Shown here piece after piece: positions 8,912 through 16,902 of a stretch of DNA of 64,000 nt. A program made the position numbers and the translations under genes. The stretch's first letter is position 1, and every line of letters begins with the position of its first letter. Source of the DNA: Pseudoruegeria sp. SHC-113 (GTDB lineage Bacteria; Pseudomonadota; Alphaproteobacteria; Rhodobacterales; Rhodobacteraceae); assembly GCF_025376885.1 (NCBI RefSeq), contig NZ_JAHUBR010000002.1, positions 210,279 to 274,278 of the forward strand, read 5' to 3'. The notes beneath the pieces are model-generated. The model did not search any database and was not told the origin of the DNA. It saw only the letters and a list, made by a program, of their open reading frames with translations.

Positions 8912-9610
8912 CTAAAAAGACTGTATCAAACCCGGCAACAAACCCAGATCGGCGATCTCCCGGAAGCGCGCGTGGCTGCCGGGCGCTTCGCCCTGCTCAT
9001 AGGCCCATGTCAGATCATGGGGCACATAGACACCCCATGCCCCCGCCGCCAGCGCCGGAAGCACGTCCGAGCGCAGCGAATTGCCCACCATCACCGCCGC
9101 GGCTGCACCTTCCGCGTGTCTGGCGAAGATCGACTCATAGGTGGCTTGGGTCTTGTCGGAGACGATCTCCACCCCGTCAAACAGCTCGCCCAGCCCCGAT
9201 TGCGCCAGCTTGCGTTCCTGATCCAGCAGATCGCCCTTGGTGATCAGCAGGATCCTGTGACTTCGCGCCAAGGCCTCCACCGCCTCGCGGGCATGGGGGA
9301 GCAGATGGATCGGGTGGCGCAGCATCTCCTGCCCGGCGGTGATCAGCTCGCGCACGACTGGGGCCGGCACCCGCTCTTCGGTGACATCAAGCGCCGTTTC
9401 GATCATCGACAGCACGAAGCCCTTGATGCCGAAACCGTAGTGGCCAAGGTTGCGCCGCTCCGCCTCCAGAAGCCGGGCCTCCAGATCGCCCGGTGCGGCG
9501 AAATCCTTCAGCAATTCGGCGAATCGCTCCTGTGTGAGCTTGAAGAACTGCTCGTTCTGCCAGAGCGTGTCGTCGGCGTCGAAGGCCACGGTGGTCGGTT
9601 TTTCAGACAT
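8912..9610 (-). CDS. HAD family hydrolase
   Basis: 232 residues when started at ATG 9610; a longer open frame upstream is just the reverse of clpS. HAD motif I is FDADDTLW (nucleophile Asp and acid/base Asp) near residue 10. Motif II is in LLITKGD and motifs III/IV are around VGNSLRSDVLPA. It is a soluble phosphatase of unknown substrate, resembling the YjjG/phosphoglycolate phosphatase group. It is divergent from clpS with about 130 bases between. Confidence 0.87.
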   Translation of the reverse strand: MSEKPTTVAFDADDTLWQNEQFFKLTQERFAELLKDFAAPGDLEARLLEAERRNLGHYGFGIKGFVLSMIETALDVTEERVPAPVVRELITAGQEMLRHPIHLLPHAREAVEALARSHRILLITKGDLLDQERKLAQSGLGELFDGVEIVSDKTQATYESIFARHAEGAAAAVMVGNSLRSDVLPALAAGAWGVYVPHDLTWAYEQGEAPGSHARFREIADLGLLPGLIQSF

Positions 9611-9739
9611 CTTTAACCCATTGGTGGCCAGAGTTTTGCGCACGACTTGGGCGCCAGACTCCGCCTGCCCTCTTTTCTCTGCCGAAGAAGCGCATATATT
9701 GTCGCCTCTATGGCAAAACCGGAAGCTGCATTGCGAGAC

Positions 9740-10084
9740 ATGTCGAACAAAACGCCCCTCATGATGGCCGACAAGACCGATCAGGGTGACGGCGATACCG
9801 GCGTGCTCACCAAGACGCGCAGCAAAACGGCGCGCCCGCCGCTCTACAAAGTGCTGCTGCTGAACGACGATTACACGCCGATGGAATTCGTCGTCCATGT
9901 GCTCGAACGTTTCTTCGGGCTCAGCCACCAGCAGAGCTTCGAGATCATGCTGACCGTGCACAAGAAGGGCGTGGCCGTTGTGGGCGTCTTCTCTCATGAG
10001 ATCGCCGAAACGAAGGTGACGCAGGTGATGGATTACGCCCGCCGCCACCAGCACCCGCTGCAGTGCACCATGGAAAAGGAGTAG
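9740..10084 (+). CDS. clpS: ATP-dependent Clp protease adaptor ClpS
   Basis: 114 residues from ATG 9740; in-frame ATGs also lie at 9710, 9761 and 9764. A TATATT at 9694-9699 looks like a -10 box, which argues against the 9710 start. The conserved core [11 protein letters not shown] and the tail [14 protein letters not shown] are nearly invariant in alphaproteobacterial ClpS. ClpS binds N-end-rule substrates and hands them to ClpA. ClpA is not downstream here; an rRNA-methyltransferase-like gene follows after 20 bases. Confidence 0.95.
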   Translation: MSNKTPLMMADKTDQGDGDTGVLTKTRSKTARPPLYKVLLLNDDYTPMEFVVHVLERFFGLSHQQSFEIMLTVHKKGVAVVGVFSHEIAETKVTQVMDYARRHQHPLQCTMEKE

Positions 10085-10104
10085 CGGGCCAGCCCCCGCC
10101 GCCA

Positions 10105-11118
10105 ATGCAAACATCCCGTCTTTCCCTCGCGCTCGACGCGCAGGAGGTCTCGCTGCCCGCAGAGGGCCGCATCCTCGCGTTGCGCGCCCGCGCCGCCGAC
10201 GATCTGGCCGTCCTGCCCGCCGATCGCCTCGACATCCTGCAAAGCTTTGCGCCCGACCACACCGCCCTCAAGGCACGCGGCTTTCACATGGTGGAGGCCC
10301 CGGCCGCCACTCCTTATGCGGCCGCGCTGGTGTTCCTGACGCGCTCCAAGATCGAATCCCAACAGTTGATCGCGCAGGCCGTGGCCGCGACGGGCGGCGG
10401 GTTGGTGCTGGTGGACGGTCAGAAGACAGACGGCACCGACAGCCTGCTGAAAGCCCTGCGCAAGCGGGTTCCGGGCCATGTTGCGGCCTTCTCCAAGGCC
10501 CATGGCAAGCTGATCTGGTTCACCGGCGGCGGTAATTTCGCCGACTGGGCGCAAGCCACTGTCGACTCGCCCGAGGGCTTCCAGACCGTGCCCGGCGTCT
10601 TTTCGGCGGATCGGATCGACCGGGGCTCGGCCCTGCTGGCCGAAGCCCTTCCGGCCAAGCTGCCCGCCCATGTGGTGGATTTGGGCGCGGGTTGGGGCTT
10701 TCTTTCCCGTGCCATCCTCGCGCGCGAAGGAGTGCAGCGGCTGGATCTGGTGGAGGCCGAAGGTCTGGCGCTTACTTGCGCCAAGGCCAACATCACAGAT
10801 GCGCGCGCGCAGTTCCACTGGGCTGACGCCACCGATTTTATTCTGGACACCCCGGCAGATGCGGTGGTCATGAACCCGCCCTTCCATACGGGTCGCGCCG
10901 GGGATCCGGCGCTGGGGCAGGCCTTCATCGAGGCCGCCGCGCGGCTCCTGAAACCCAATGGCAGCCTCTGGATGGTGGCCAACCGCCACCTGCCCTATGA
11001 AGCCAAGCTGGCCGCCCTGTTTCGCGACGTGAAGGACGCAGGCGGTGACAGCGGCTTCAAAATCCTCTATGCCCAAGGGCCTGTGCGCCGCAAAACCGCC
11101 CCGCGCCGGGGCGCTTAA
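10105..11118 (+). CDS. Class I SAM-dependent methyltransferase, RsmC-like
   Basis: 337 residues from ATG 10105. The C-terminal half has a SAM-binding motif I (VVDLGAGWGF near residue 190) and catalytic motif IV NPPFHTGR near residue 255, which is the signature of RsmC/RlmG guanine-N2 rRNA methyltransferases. The N-terminal half is the degenerate methyltransferase-like domain typical of RsmC. Probable role: m2G modification of 16S rRNA (family inference). It lies 20 bases downstream of clpS and is probably cotranscribed. Confidence 0.87.
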   Translation: MQTSRLSLALDAQEVSLPAEGRILALRARAADDLAVLPADRLDILQSFAPDHTALKARGFHMVEAPAATPYAAALVFLTRSKIESQQLIAQAVAATGGGLVLVDGQKTDGTDSLLKALRKRVPGHVAAFSKAHGKLIWFTGGGNFADWAQATVDSPEGFQTVPGVFSADRIDRGSALLAEALPAKLPAHVVDLGAGWGFLSRAILAREGVQRLDLVEAEGLALTCAKANITDARAQFHWADATDFILDTPADAVVMNPPFHTGRAGDPALGQAFIEAAARLLKPNGSLWMVANRHLPYEAKLAALFRDVKDAGGDSGFKILYAQGPVRRKTAPRRGA

Positions 11119-11147
11119 GTCAGAGAAGCATCAGGAACTCCCAACAC

Positions 11148-11954
11148 ATGTCATTCTCCATCACCGGCAAGACCGCCATCGTGACAGGTGCCGCCAACGG
11201 CATCGGCCTCGCCATTGCCCGCCATTTCGCCGACAAGGGGGCAAACGTCATGTTTGCCGACATGGATGAAACCCGGCTGGAAGAAGAACTGGGCAAGCAG
11301 GTCGAGGAAGGCAACATCCGCTATTTCGCCGGCGATCTGCGCGAGAAGCTGACGATTGCCAACCTGCTTTCAGCCACGCTGGACGCTTTTGACCGCGTGG
11401 ACATCCTTGTGAACGCCTGCCGTCAGGTCTGCAAATCCGATCCGCTGAACGCCGATGATGACGCGGTGGAGATCCTGCTGAAGCAGAACCTGCTCACTTC
11501 GCTGCGGCTGTCGCAACTGGTGGCCAAACGGATGAAACACCAGGCGGAAGAAGACGGCACGAGCGAAGGCTCCATCGGCACGATCATCAACCTCTCCTCC
11601 ATCGCCGCGCGCCGCACCCACCCGGACCTGATGGCCTATTCGATCAGTTCCGCCGCGCTGGATCAGATGACACGCTCGCTCGCCGTGGCGCTTTCGAAGG
11701 ACAAGATCCGCGTGAACGGCGTGGCCTTTGGCAGCGTGATGAGCGCGAGCCTGCAATCCACCCTGAAAGACACGCCGGACTACCGGAACACCATCATCGC
11801 CTCCACCCCGCTCGAACGCATCGCCTCGGCGAGCGAAGTGGCGGAGGCCGTGCAATTCCTCGCCTCGCCGGCGGCGGATTTCATGACGGGCCAGATCCTG
11901 ACGGTGGACGGCGGGCGCACGCTTCTTGATCCGGTGGCGGCGGCGGCGCACTAA
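11148..11954 (+). CDS. SDR family oxidoreductase with incomplete catalytic motif
   Basis: 268 residues, classical SDR fold. The cofactor loop TGAANGIG at residues 13-20 is intact. The usual NNAG is replaced by NACR, the catalytic serine region NLSSIAA is present, and Tyr164 is followed at +4 by Ser168 instead of the catalytic Lys (YSISS). The C-terminal VDGGRTLLD is normal. The loss of Lys suggests altered or absent redox activity. It follows the methyltransferase gene after 29 bases and converges on the lipoprotein gene. Confidence 0.85.
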   Translation: MSFSITGKTAIVTGAANGIGLAIARHFADKGANVMFADMDETRLEEELGKQVEEGNIRYFAGDLREKLTIANLLSATLDAFDRVDILVNACRQVCKSDPLNADDDAVEILLKQNLLTSLRLSQLVAKRMKHQAEEDGTSEGSIGTIINLSSIAARRTHPDLMAYSISSAALDQMTRSLAVALSKDKIRVNGVAFGSVMSASLQSTLKDTPDYRNTIIASTPLERIASASEVAEAVQFLASPAADFMTGQILTVDGGRTLLDPVAAAAH

Positions 11955-11966
11955 GCGCTGCGCGGC

Positions 11967-12356
11967 TTAGCCTTCTGGCGGGAACTGCGCGTTGCAGGCC
12001 GCCACGGGGGCCTCGGCCTCTTTCGCTAGGCGGCGGCGCTGCTCCTGCAGGGAGGCAAGCTTGGCCTTCTCCGCATTCACGTCGATCGCGACGGGCCGTG
12101 TGACGGGTACGGAGCGCGGCACGGTGCAGGTGTACATGCGCCCGAAGCGGTCATAGCACCAGTCAAACCCGGTGGTGATGCGGTAATCCGTTTCCACACC
12201 AAAGCCGCGCTGGATGTTGGCCTCGGTCTGCGCGATCAGCTGCTCCACGGTGCGTAGGTTCTCAGTGGCCGCGTTCAGACACCGCTCGCGCGGCGTGCTG
12301 CAGGCGGCGAAGGCCAGCGCGGGAAGCAGAAGAAGGGCGGCGCGTGTACGAGTCAT
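11967..12356 (-). CDS. Small lipoprotein of unknown function
   Basis: 129 residues. The N-terminus MTRTRAALLLLPALAFAACS is a lipoprotein signal with cleavage before Cys19 (AFAAC). The mature part is rich in Gln, Glu and Ala, contains several further cysteines (ERCLNA, WCYDRF, YTCTVP, AACNAQ) and has a predicted helical C-terminal segment. I do not recognise a family. Four mature cysteines could form two disulfides in the periplasm. It converges on the SDR gene and lies upstream of hemF on the opposite strand. Confidence 0.75.
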   Translation of the reverse strand: MTRTRAALLLLPALAFAACSTPRERCLNAATENLRTVEQLIAQTEANIQRGFGVETDYRITTGFDWCYDRFGRMYTCTVPRSVPVTRPVAIDVNAEKAKLASLQEQRRRLAKEAEAPVAACNAQFPPEG

Positions 12357-12501
12357 GGCGCCATCCTATCTGACCGCGCTGAAAGGACAATCCCGCGCGC
12401 ACTGCCACCCGCGTCCTTTGACGCACTGGCCCTTTGCCTTTGATCAGGTTAGGCACAGGGCAAGCAAGCGCCCGGCGCGCCGCAACAGGAAAGGCCCTGC
12501 C

Positions 12502-13395
12502 ATGAGTGACAGTTTCGACGATCAGAAAGCCCGCGCCGCCGCCTGGTTCCGGGAGTTGCGTGATCAGATCGTGGCCGCCTTCGAGGCGCTGGAGGACAGC
12601 CAGAGCGAAGGCCCCTTCGCCAGCCTGCCTGCGGGGCGTTTCGAAGTGAGCGAGACCCGCCGCGCCGCGCCCGATGGGGGCGATGCCGGTGGCGGGCTGA
12701 TGAGCGTGATGCGCGGCGGGCGTGTGTTTGAGAAGGTCGGAGTGAATGTCTCCACCGTCTACGGCACGCTCGGCGAGCGGGCGCAGGGCGCGATGGCTGC
12801 GCGCAAGGATCTGCCTGGCATCAAGGAAGATCCGCGCTTCTGGGCCTCGGGCATCTCGCTCGTGGCGCATATGCAGAACCCCCACACCCCGGCCGTCCAC
12901 ATGAACACCCGCATGTTCTGGACGCCCCACGGCTGGTGGTTTGGCGGCGGGGCCGATCTGAACCCCTGCATCGAATACGCCGCCGACACAGAGAGCTTCC
13001 ACGCCACGCTGAAAGCCCACTGCGATCCCCACGGCACCGAGATCTACCCGCGTTTCAAGGCCTGGGCGGATGAGTATTTCTACATCCCGCACCGGGGCCG
13101 CGCACGCGGCGTGGGCGGGATCTTCTACGACGATCTGAACACCGGCGACTGGGAAGCCGATTTCGCCTTCACGCAGGACGTGGGCCGCGCCTTCCTGCCC
13201 GCTTTCCTGCCGACGGTGGAAGCCCACCGAAACACACCCTTCTCTGAGGCGGACAAGGACACGCAGCTTGTCCACCGTGGGCTCTACGCGGAATACAACC
13301 TCGTCTATGATCGCGGCACGAAGTTCGGGCTGGAAACCGGCCATGATGCCAATGCCGTGCTGATGAGCTTGCCGCCTTTTGCGAAATGGGTCTAA
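12502..13395 (+). CDS. hemF: Aerobic coproporphyrinogen III oxidase
   Basis: 297 residues from ATG 12502. Highly conserved HemF stretches include SLVAHMQNPHTPAVHMNTR, WWFGGGADLNP, YFYIPHRGRARGVGGIFYDD and the C-terminal SLPPFAKWV. It catalyses the oxygen-dependent decarboxylation of coproporphyrinogen III to protoporphyrinogen IX in haem synthesis, in the cytosol. It is a monocistronic-looking gene ending 11 bases from the convergent GNAT gene. Confidence 0.97.
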   Translation: MSDSFDDQKARAAAWFRELRDQIVAAFEALEDSQSEGPFASLPAGRFEVSETRRAAPDGGDAGGGLMSVMRGGRVFEKVGVNVSTVYGTLGERAQGAMAARKDLPGIKEDPRFWASGISLVAHMQNPHTPAVHMNTRMFWTPHGWWFGGGADLNPCIEYAADTESFHATLKAHCDPHGTEIYPRFKAWADEYFYIPHRGRARGVGGIFYDDLNTGDWEADFAFTQDVGRAFLPAFLPTVEAHRNTPFSEADKDTQLVHRGLYAEYNLVYDRGTKFGLETGHDANAVLMSLPPFAKWV

Positions 13396-13405
13396 AGCAG
13401 GGCCG

Positions 13406-13930
13406 CTAAAGCGCCTTGTACATGTAGGTCGTGCCATCGAGCCTCTCGCTCTCGGGCGCGCGGCAATAGCCGGGGATCACCCCGGCCACCTGAAACCCGA
13501 GGCTTGCATAAAGCGGCTCTGCACTGTCGCCGGTGCGGGTGTCGAGCGTCAGCAGCCCCTTGCCACGCGTCCGCGCCTCAGCCTCCGCCGCCGCCATCAG
13601 CGCCCGCGCCACGCCCCTGCGGCGGGCTTTGGGATGCACCAGAAGCTTGGAGATCTCGGCCCGATGCGGCTGGTTCGCAGGCGTGTCCACCACGAGCTGA
13701 ACGGTGCCCAGAACTCGAGAACTGTCCCGCGCCACGAAGAGCACACGCCCGCCCGACGCAACCGCTGGCGCGATGGTGCCGGTGAAGAAGGCCAGCGCCT
13801 CGTTCCGCATGAAGGGCAGGATGAAGCCGACGCTCGCGTGATCCTGCACGCAGGCCCAGAGCACCTCGGCCAGCGCCTCCTGCACCTGTGCAAACCGCTC
13901 GGCCCCGATCTGTTCCACGGTATAGCTCAT
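13406..13930 (-). CDS. GNAT family N-acetyltransferase
   Basis: 174 residues. It has GNAT motif A with the acetyl-CoA loop (KARRRGVARALM near residue 103) and motif B (LLTLDTRTGDSAEPLYASLGF). Substrate unknown. Its ATG overlaps the stop codon of the upstream XRE-cupin regulator by four bases, so the two are translationally coupled and the regulator may control its own acetyltransferase. Confidence 0.88.
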   Translation of the reverse strand: MSYTVEQIGAERFAQVQEALAEVLWACVQDHASVGFILPFMRNEALAFFTGTIAPAVASGGRVLFVARDSSRVLGTVQLVVDTPANQPHRAEISKLLVHPKARRRGVARALMAAAEAEARTRGKGLLTLDTRTGDSAEPLYASLGFQVAGVIPGYCRAPESERLDGTTYMYKAL

Positions 13931-14496
13931 GCGCCACCTCCCGGCTGGATGATGGAGAGCACGTATCGCGCGCCGTCCGGCCCCGGCGCCTCAAAGCGGC
14001 TGCCCCCGTAAAGCCGATAGCGCAACGCGTCGCCCGCGTTCATCTGATGCGCTGCCTCGCCCAGAGTGACGCGCAACTGCCCTTCCAGCAGATACAGATG
14101 ATGCTCAAGCCCCGGCGTCGGCGGGCCGTCATAGGCAATATCGGCCCCCGGCTGCAGGGTGCACTCCAGCATCTCCCCCCGAAAGCCCGCCGCCGGAGGC
14201 GACACCGCGCGGCGCAGGAACCCCGCGCCCGGATCCTCCCACAGCTTTTGGTTTGCCCGCGGAACATAGGCCTGCGGCTGCTCTTCCACCGCCATCAGCA
14301 GGGCCGACATCGGCAGGCCGTAGAGCCGGCACAACCGCCCCAGCGCCTCCGCCGTTGGGCTGGTTTCCGCCGTTTCCATCCGCGAGAGCGTGGCGCGGCT
14401 CACGCCGCACTGCGCCGCCGCCGCTTCCAGCGACAGGCCAAGCGCACTGCGCTCCTGCCGCAACCGTGCGGCCAGTCTGGGTCCGAAGTCTTCCAT
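13927..14496 (-). CDS. XRE-family regulator with C-terminal cupin domain
   Basis: 189 residues. An N-terminal Cro/cI helix-turn-helix (about residues 10-65, including GVSRATLSRMETAETSP) is followed by a cupin small-molecule-binding domain (about 110-185, with GLEHHLYLLEGQLRV). Proteins of this type sense small ligands. It forms a two-gene unit with the GNAT gene. A possible operator (ATCTCA...TGAGAT, 14503-14537) lies just upstream of the start, consistent with autoregulation. Confidence 0.88.
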   Translation of the reverse strand: MEDFGPRLAARLRQERSALGLSLEAAAAQCGVSRATLSRMETAETSPTAEALGRLCRLYGLPMSALLMAVEEQPQAYVPRANQKLWEDPGAGFLRRAVSPPAAGFRGEMLECTLQPGADIAYDGPPTPGLEHHLYLLEGQLRVTLGEAAHQMNAGDALRYRLYGGSRFEAPGPDGARYVLSIIQPGGGA

Positions 14497-14502
14497 TGCA
14501 AT

Positions 14503-14537
14503 ATCTCAAATACGGGAATCATTCTCTAAAATGAGAT
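14503..14537. promoter_or_regulatory. Candidate operator upstream of the XRE-cupin gene
   Basis: Inverted arms ATCTCA (14503-14508) and TGAGAT (14532-14537) enclose a second small palindrome GAATCATTC (14516-14524), in an AT-rich stretch within 45 bases of the start codon. Position and symmetry suit self-repression by the XRE regulator. Inferred only. Confidence 0.4.
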
Positions 14538-14563
14538 TACCGCCATGCAGCGCGCGCGCAAGG

Positions 14564-14596
14564 AAAAAGGCCCGGTCACCAAAGGTGATCCGGGCC
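14564..14596 (-). terminator. Rho-independent terminator on the minus strand
   Basis: Read on the minus strand: GGCCCGGATCACC, loop TTT, GGTGACCGGGCC and then TTTTT. The stem is 12 base pairs with one bulge. It lies 228 bases beyond the stop of the AraC-type gene and just upstream of the XRE-cupin promoter, so it ends whatever transcript crosses 14600-14823. Confidence 0.8.
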
Positions 14597-14823
14597 AATC
14601 ACATCTTGCGATGCAAAAGTCAGGAGTGTGCTGGCCTTGTTGTTTTAGGTCAGCGCCCGTCTCGACGCCTGTTCTCCCCAGAAACCTGGCGGAGATCGTG
14701 GCGCTAAGCCCTTATTGGCGGCCTCTCCTCCATGACGCCCTTCTAGGGGAATCGCAGGCAAGAGGATTTTGCCAAACGGCCAAAAAATTTCGAATAGTCG
14801 CCAAAGAGCGTTGGCAGAGCCTG
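14597..14823 (-). other. Gene-free stretch; possible small RNA or long 3' UTR
   Basis: This 227-base stretch between the AraC gene stop and the strong minus-strand terminator has no credible ORF. Read on the minus strand it has an AT-rich segment at about 14780-14795 that could serve as a promoter, and then several G/C-rich segments capable of pairing before the terminator. It may be the 3' UTR of the AraC gene or an independent small RNA. I do not recognise a known RNA family in it. Confidence 0.3.
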
Positions 14824-15852
14824 TTATGCTGCGGAAGCCTGAAGCGCGAAAGCCTTGGGCGTCAGCCCCGTCCAGCGCTTGAAGGCCGTGGTGAAGGCTG
14901 CCTGATCGGAGTAATCCAGCACATAGGCCACCTCGGAAATCGCCAGCCCGTCGCGCAAATAGCTGCGCGCGATGTCTTCGCGCAGCCCGTCGACGATCTC
15001 CCGGAAGGAGATGCCGTTGTCGCTCAGGCGCCGCGCGAAGGTGCGCCGGCTCATGCCGAGGTTCGCCGCAACCTCATCTGCCGATGGCAGCCGCCCGGGC
15101 AAACCGTCCAGCAGCAGTTTCTCGATCCGGGCGCGCAGATCCATCTTGCCGCCGCCAGAGCGCGACAGCAGCAGGTTGCCATAATCGGTCAGGTGATCGC
15201 GCAGCGCCGGATCAAAGGTCGGGATATCAAGGTTCAACGTGGAAGGAGCGAGGATGATCTCATCCATGCCAGTGGCAAACTCCACGGCACAGCCCGCTTT
15301 GCGCTGGATGGCCTCCGCCGAGGCACCGGCAGCGTGGCGAAAGCGGATTTCCAGCGGAAAGAACGAGACCTGCGTGATCTGGCGCATCGTGGCCAGCGCG
15401 GAGAACAGCAGGAATTCGCGGTGATGATGCATCCGCGCGATTTCGCCGTCTTCCGCGCGGGTCTGGAAATGCCCGGCGCTGCTCGTGGTCTGCAGCCAGT
15501 AAACCGTCGTTGGGTCCACCAGTACGTGATAGCGCGAGGCAGCTTCGATCGCAGTTTTCAGGTCCTTAGAGTATTTGGCGATATAGACCGTCAGCGATTG
15601 GGAGTTCTGGAAACAGAGACCGGCGCGCACGGCAAAATCGGCCATGCCTTCCAAGGCACAAGCCATCTGGCAAAACCGTGCTTCACTCAGGGTTTCGACC
15701 TGCCCGTCCCGGATGCGCAAGGCCTCACGCTTCACATCAAGCTCATCCAGAATGGCCTGCGCGGCGCGAGGGGAACCGGTGAAATCATCAAGACAGCTGA
15801 CCAGATGTGCAAGGCGTTGAACCGGGACAGTCGGCTTTGAATTTTGTGCCAT
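14824..15852 (-). CDS. AraC family transcriptional regulator
   Basis: 342 residues from ATG 15852; a GTG three codons upstream is an alternative. The N-terminal 200 residues match the arabinose-binding-like domain of OruR/ArgR-type AraC regulators. The C-terminal two-helix-turn-helix domain (about 245-340) includes NLGMSRRTFARRLSDNGISF and the second helix region DYSDQAAFTTAFKRWTG. It is divergent from the HMG-CoA lyase/enoyl-CoA hydratase pair across 196 bases, which makes that pair the likeliest target. Confidence 0.88.
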   Translation of the reverse strand: MAQNSKPTVPVQRLAHLVSCLDDFTGSPRAAQAILDELDVKREALRIRDGQVETLSEARFCQMACALEGMADFAVRAGLCFQNSQSLTVYIAKYSKDLKTAIEAASRYHVLVDPTTVYWLQTTSSAGHFQTRAEDGEIARMHHHREFLLFSALATMRQITQVSFFPLEIRFRHAAGASAEAIQRKAGCAVEFATGMDEIILAPSTLNLDIPTFDPALRDHLTDYGNLLLSRSGGGKMDLRARIEKLLLDGLPGRLPSADEVAANLGMSRRTFARRLSDNGISFREIVDGLREDIARSYLRDGLAISEVAYVLDYSDQAAFTTAFKRWTGLTPKAFALQASAA

Positions 15853-16048
15853 AGAAACCACTTACTGAAAACGATGGCGTAATCTTTCCGCGTTGCGGCG
15901 AATAAATCAACTCCCCGCGCGCCGATTTGCAACGCTTTGTGAACAATGGATCACAACGCCCGACCCCTTCCCTGCTGCCCCGCTGCCGTGTAGGAATGCG
16001 CGCGGGAGGCGCGGCCCCATCGGGGGGTGCGTGGCAAGGGGAGAGGCC

Positions 16049-16900
16049 ATGACAGACACCGCCACGATTTTCGAGGTCGGCCCGCGCGACGGGCTGCAAA
16101 ACGAGAAGGCGCAGATCGCCACCGCCGACAAGATTGCGCTGGTGGACATGCTTTCGGAAAGCGGGCTGCGCAAGATCGAGGTGACGAGTTTCGTCTCGCC
16201 GCGCTGGGTGCCGCAGATGGCCGATGCCGCCGAAGTCATGGCCGGGATCACGCGACAGCCGGGCGTGGATTACGCGGTGCTCACCCCCAACGCCAAGGGG
16301 CTTGAGGGCGCACGCGCGGCACAGGCCGACGAGATCGCCGTCTTCGGCTCTGCCTCGGAAGGTTTCAGCCAGAAGAACATCAACTGCTCAATCGCCGAAA
16401 GCCTCACGCGGTTTGAGCCGGTGATGATCGCGGCGCTGGAGCATGGGCTGCCGGTGCGGGGCTATGTCTCTTGCATCACCCATTGCCCCTACGATGGTGC
16501 TGTTGCACCCGAGGCGGTGCTTGCGGTGGCGCAGAAACTCTTGGCGATGGGCTGCTACGAGGTGAGCCTCGGCGACACCATCGGGGCCGCCACGCCGGAA
16601 ACGCTTGCGCCGCTGCTTGAGGTTTTGCTGGCGGAGATCCCGGCAGCGAAGCTCGCGGGCCATTTCCATGACACCCACGGGCGGGCGCTGGAGAACATCG
16701 GCCTTTGTCTTGACGCCGGCTTGCGCGTCTTTGACGCCGCTGTGGGCGGGCTGGGCGGCTGCCCCTATGCGCCCGGTGCGGCCGGGAACGTGGCCAGCGA
16801 GGCCGTTCTGGCGCTGCTCACCGAGCGCGGCTTTGACACCGGCATTGATCCTGACCGCCTCGCGGATGCCGCGCGGTTTGCACGCAGCCTGAGGGCCTGA
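16049..16900 (+). CDS. Hydroxymethylglutaryl-CoA lyase
   Basis: 283 residues from ATG 16049, preceded by GGGGAGAGG. HMGL-like TIM barrel with VGPRDGLQNE at residues 9-18, metal-binding HFHDTHGRAL, and the signature loop GLGGCPYAPGAAGN near residue 233 carrying the catalytic Cys. It cleaves HMG-CoA to acetoacetate and acetyl-CoA in leucine catabolism. It is followed after two bases by an enoyl-CoA hydratase gene. The preceding steps (isovaleryl-CoA dehydrogenase, methylcrotonyl-CoA carboxylase) are not in the window. Confidence 0.93.
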   Translation: MTDTATIFEVGPRDGLQNEKAQIATADKIALVDMLSESGLRKIEVTSFVSPRWVPQMADAAEVMAGITRQPGVDYAVLTPNAKGLEGARAAQADEIAVFGSASEGFSQKNINCSIAESLTRFEPVMIAALEHGLPVRGYVSCITHCPYDGAVAPEAVLAVAQKLLAMGCYEVSLGDTIGAATPETLAPLLEVLLAEIPAAKLAGHFHDTHGRALENIGLCLDAGLRVFDAAVGGLGGCPYAPGAAGNVASEAVLALLTERGFDTGIDPDRLADAARFARSLRA

Positions 16901-16902
16901 GA

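Noticed and set aside
8807..9616. 269-codon plus-strand frame opposite the HAD hydrolase
   Set aside because: The HAD gene on the minus strand has all HAD motifs; this frame is its shadow plus intergenic DNA.
11967..12356. Small lipoprotein ORF as a shadow of a longer hemF start
   Set aside because: The longer plus-strand frame from 12214 has no RBS, and hemF homologues start near 12502, so the lipoprotein gene with its clear lipobox is retained and the early hemF start is rejected.
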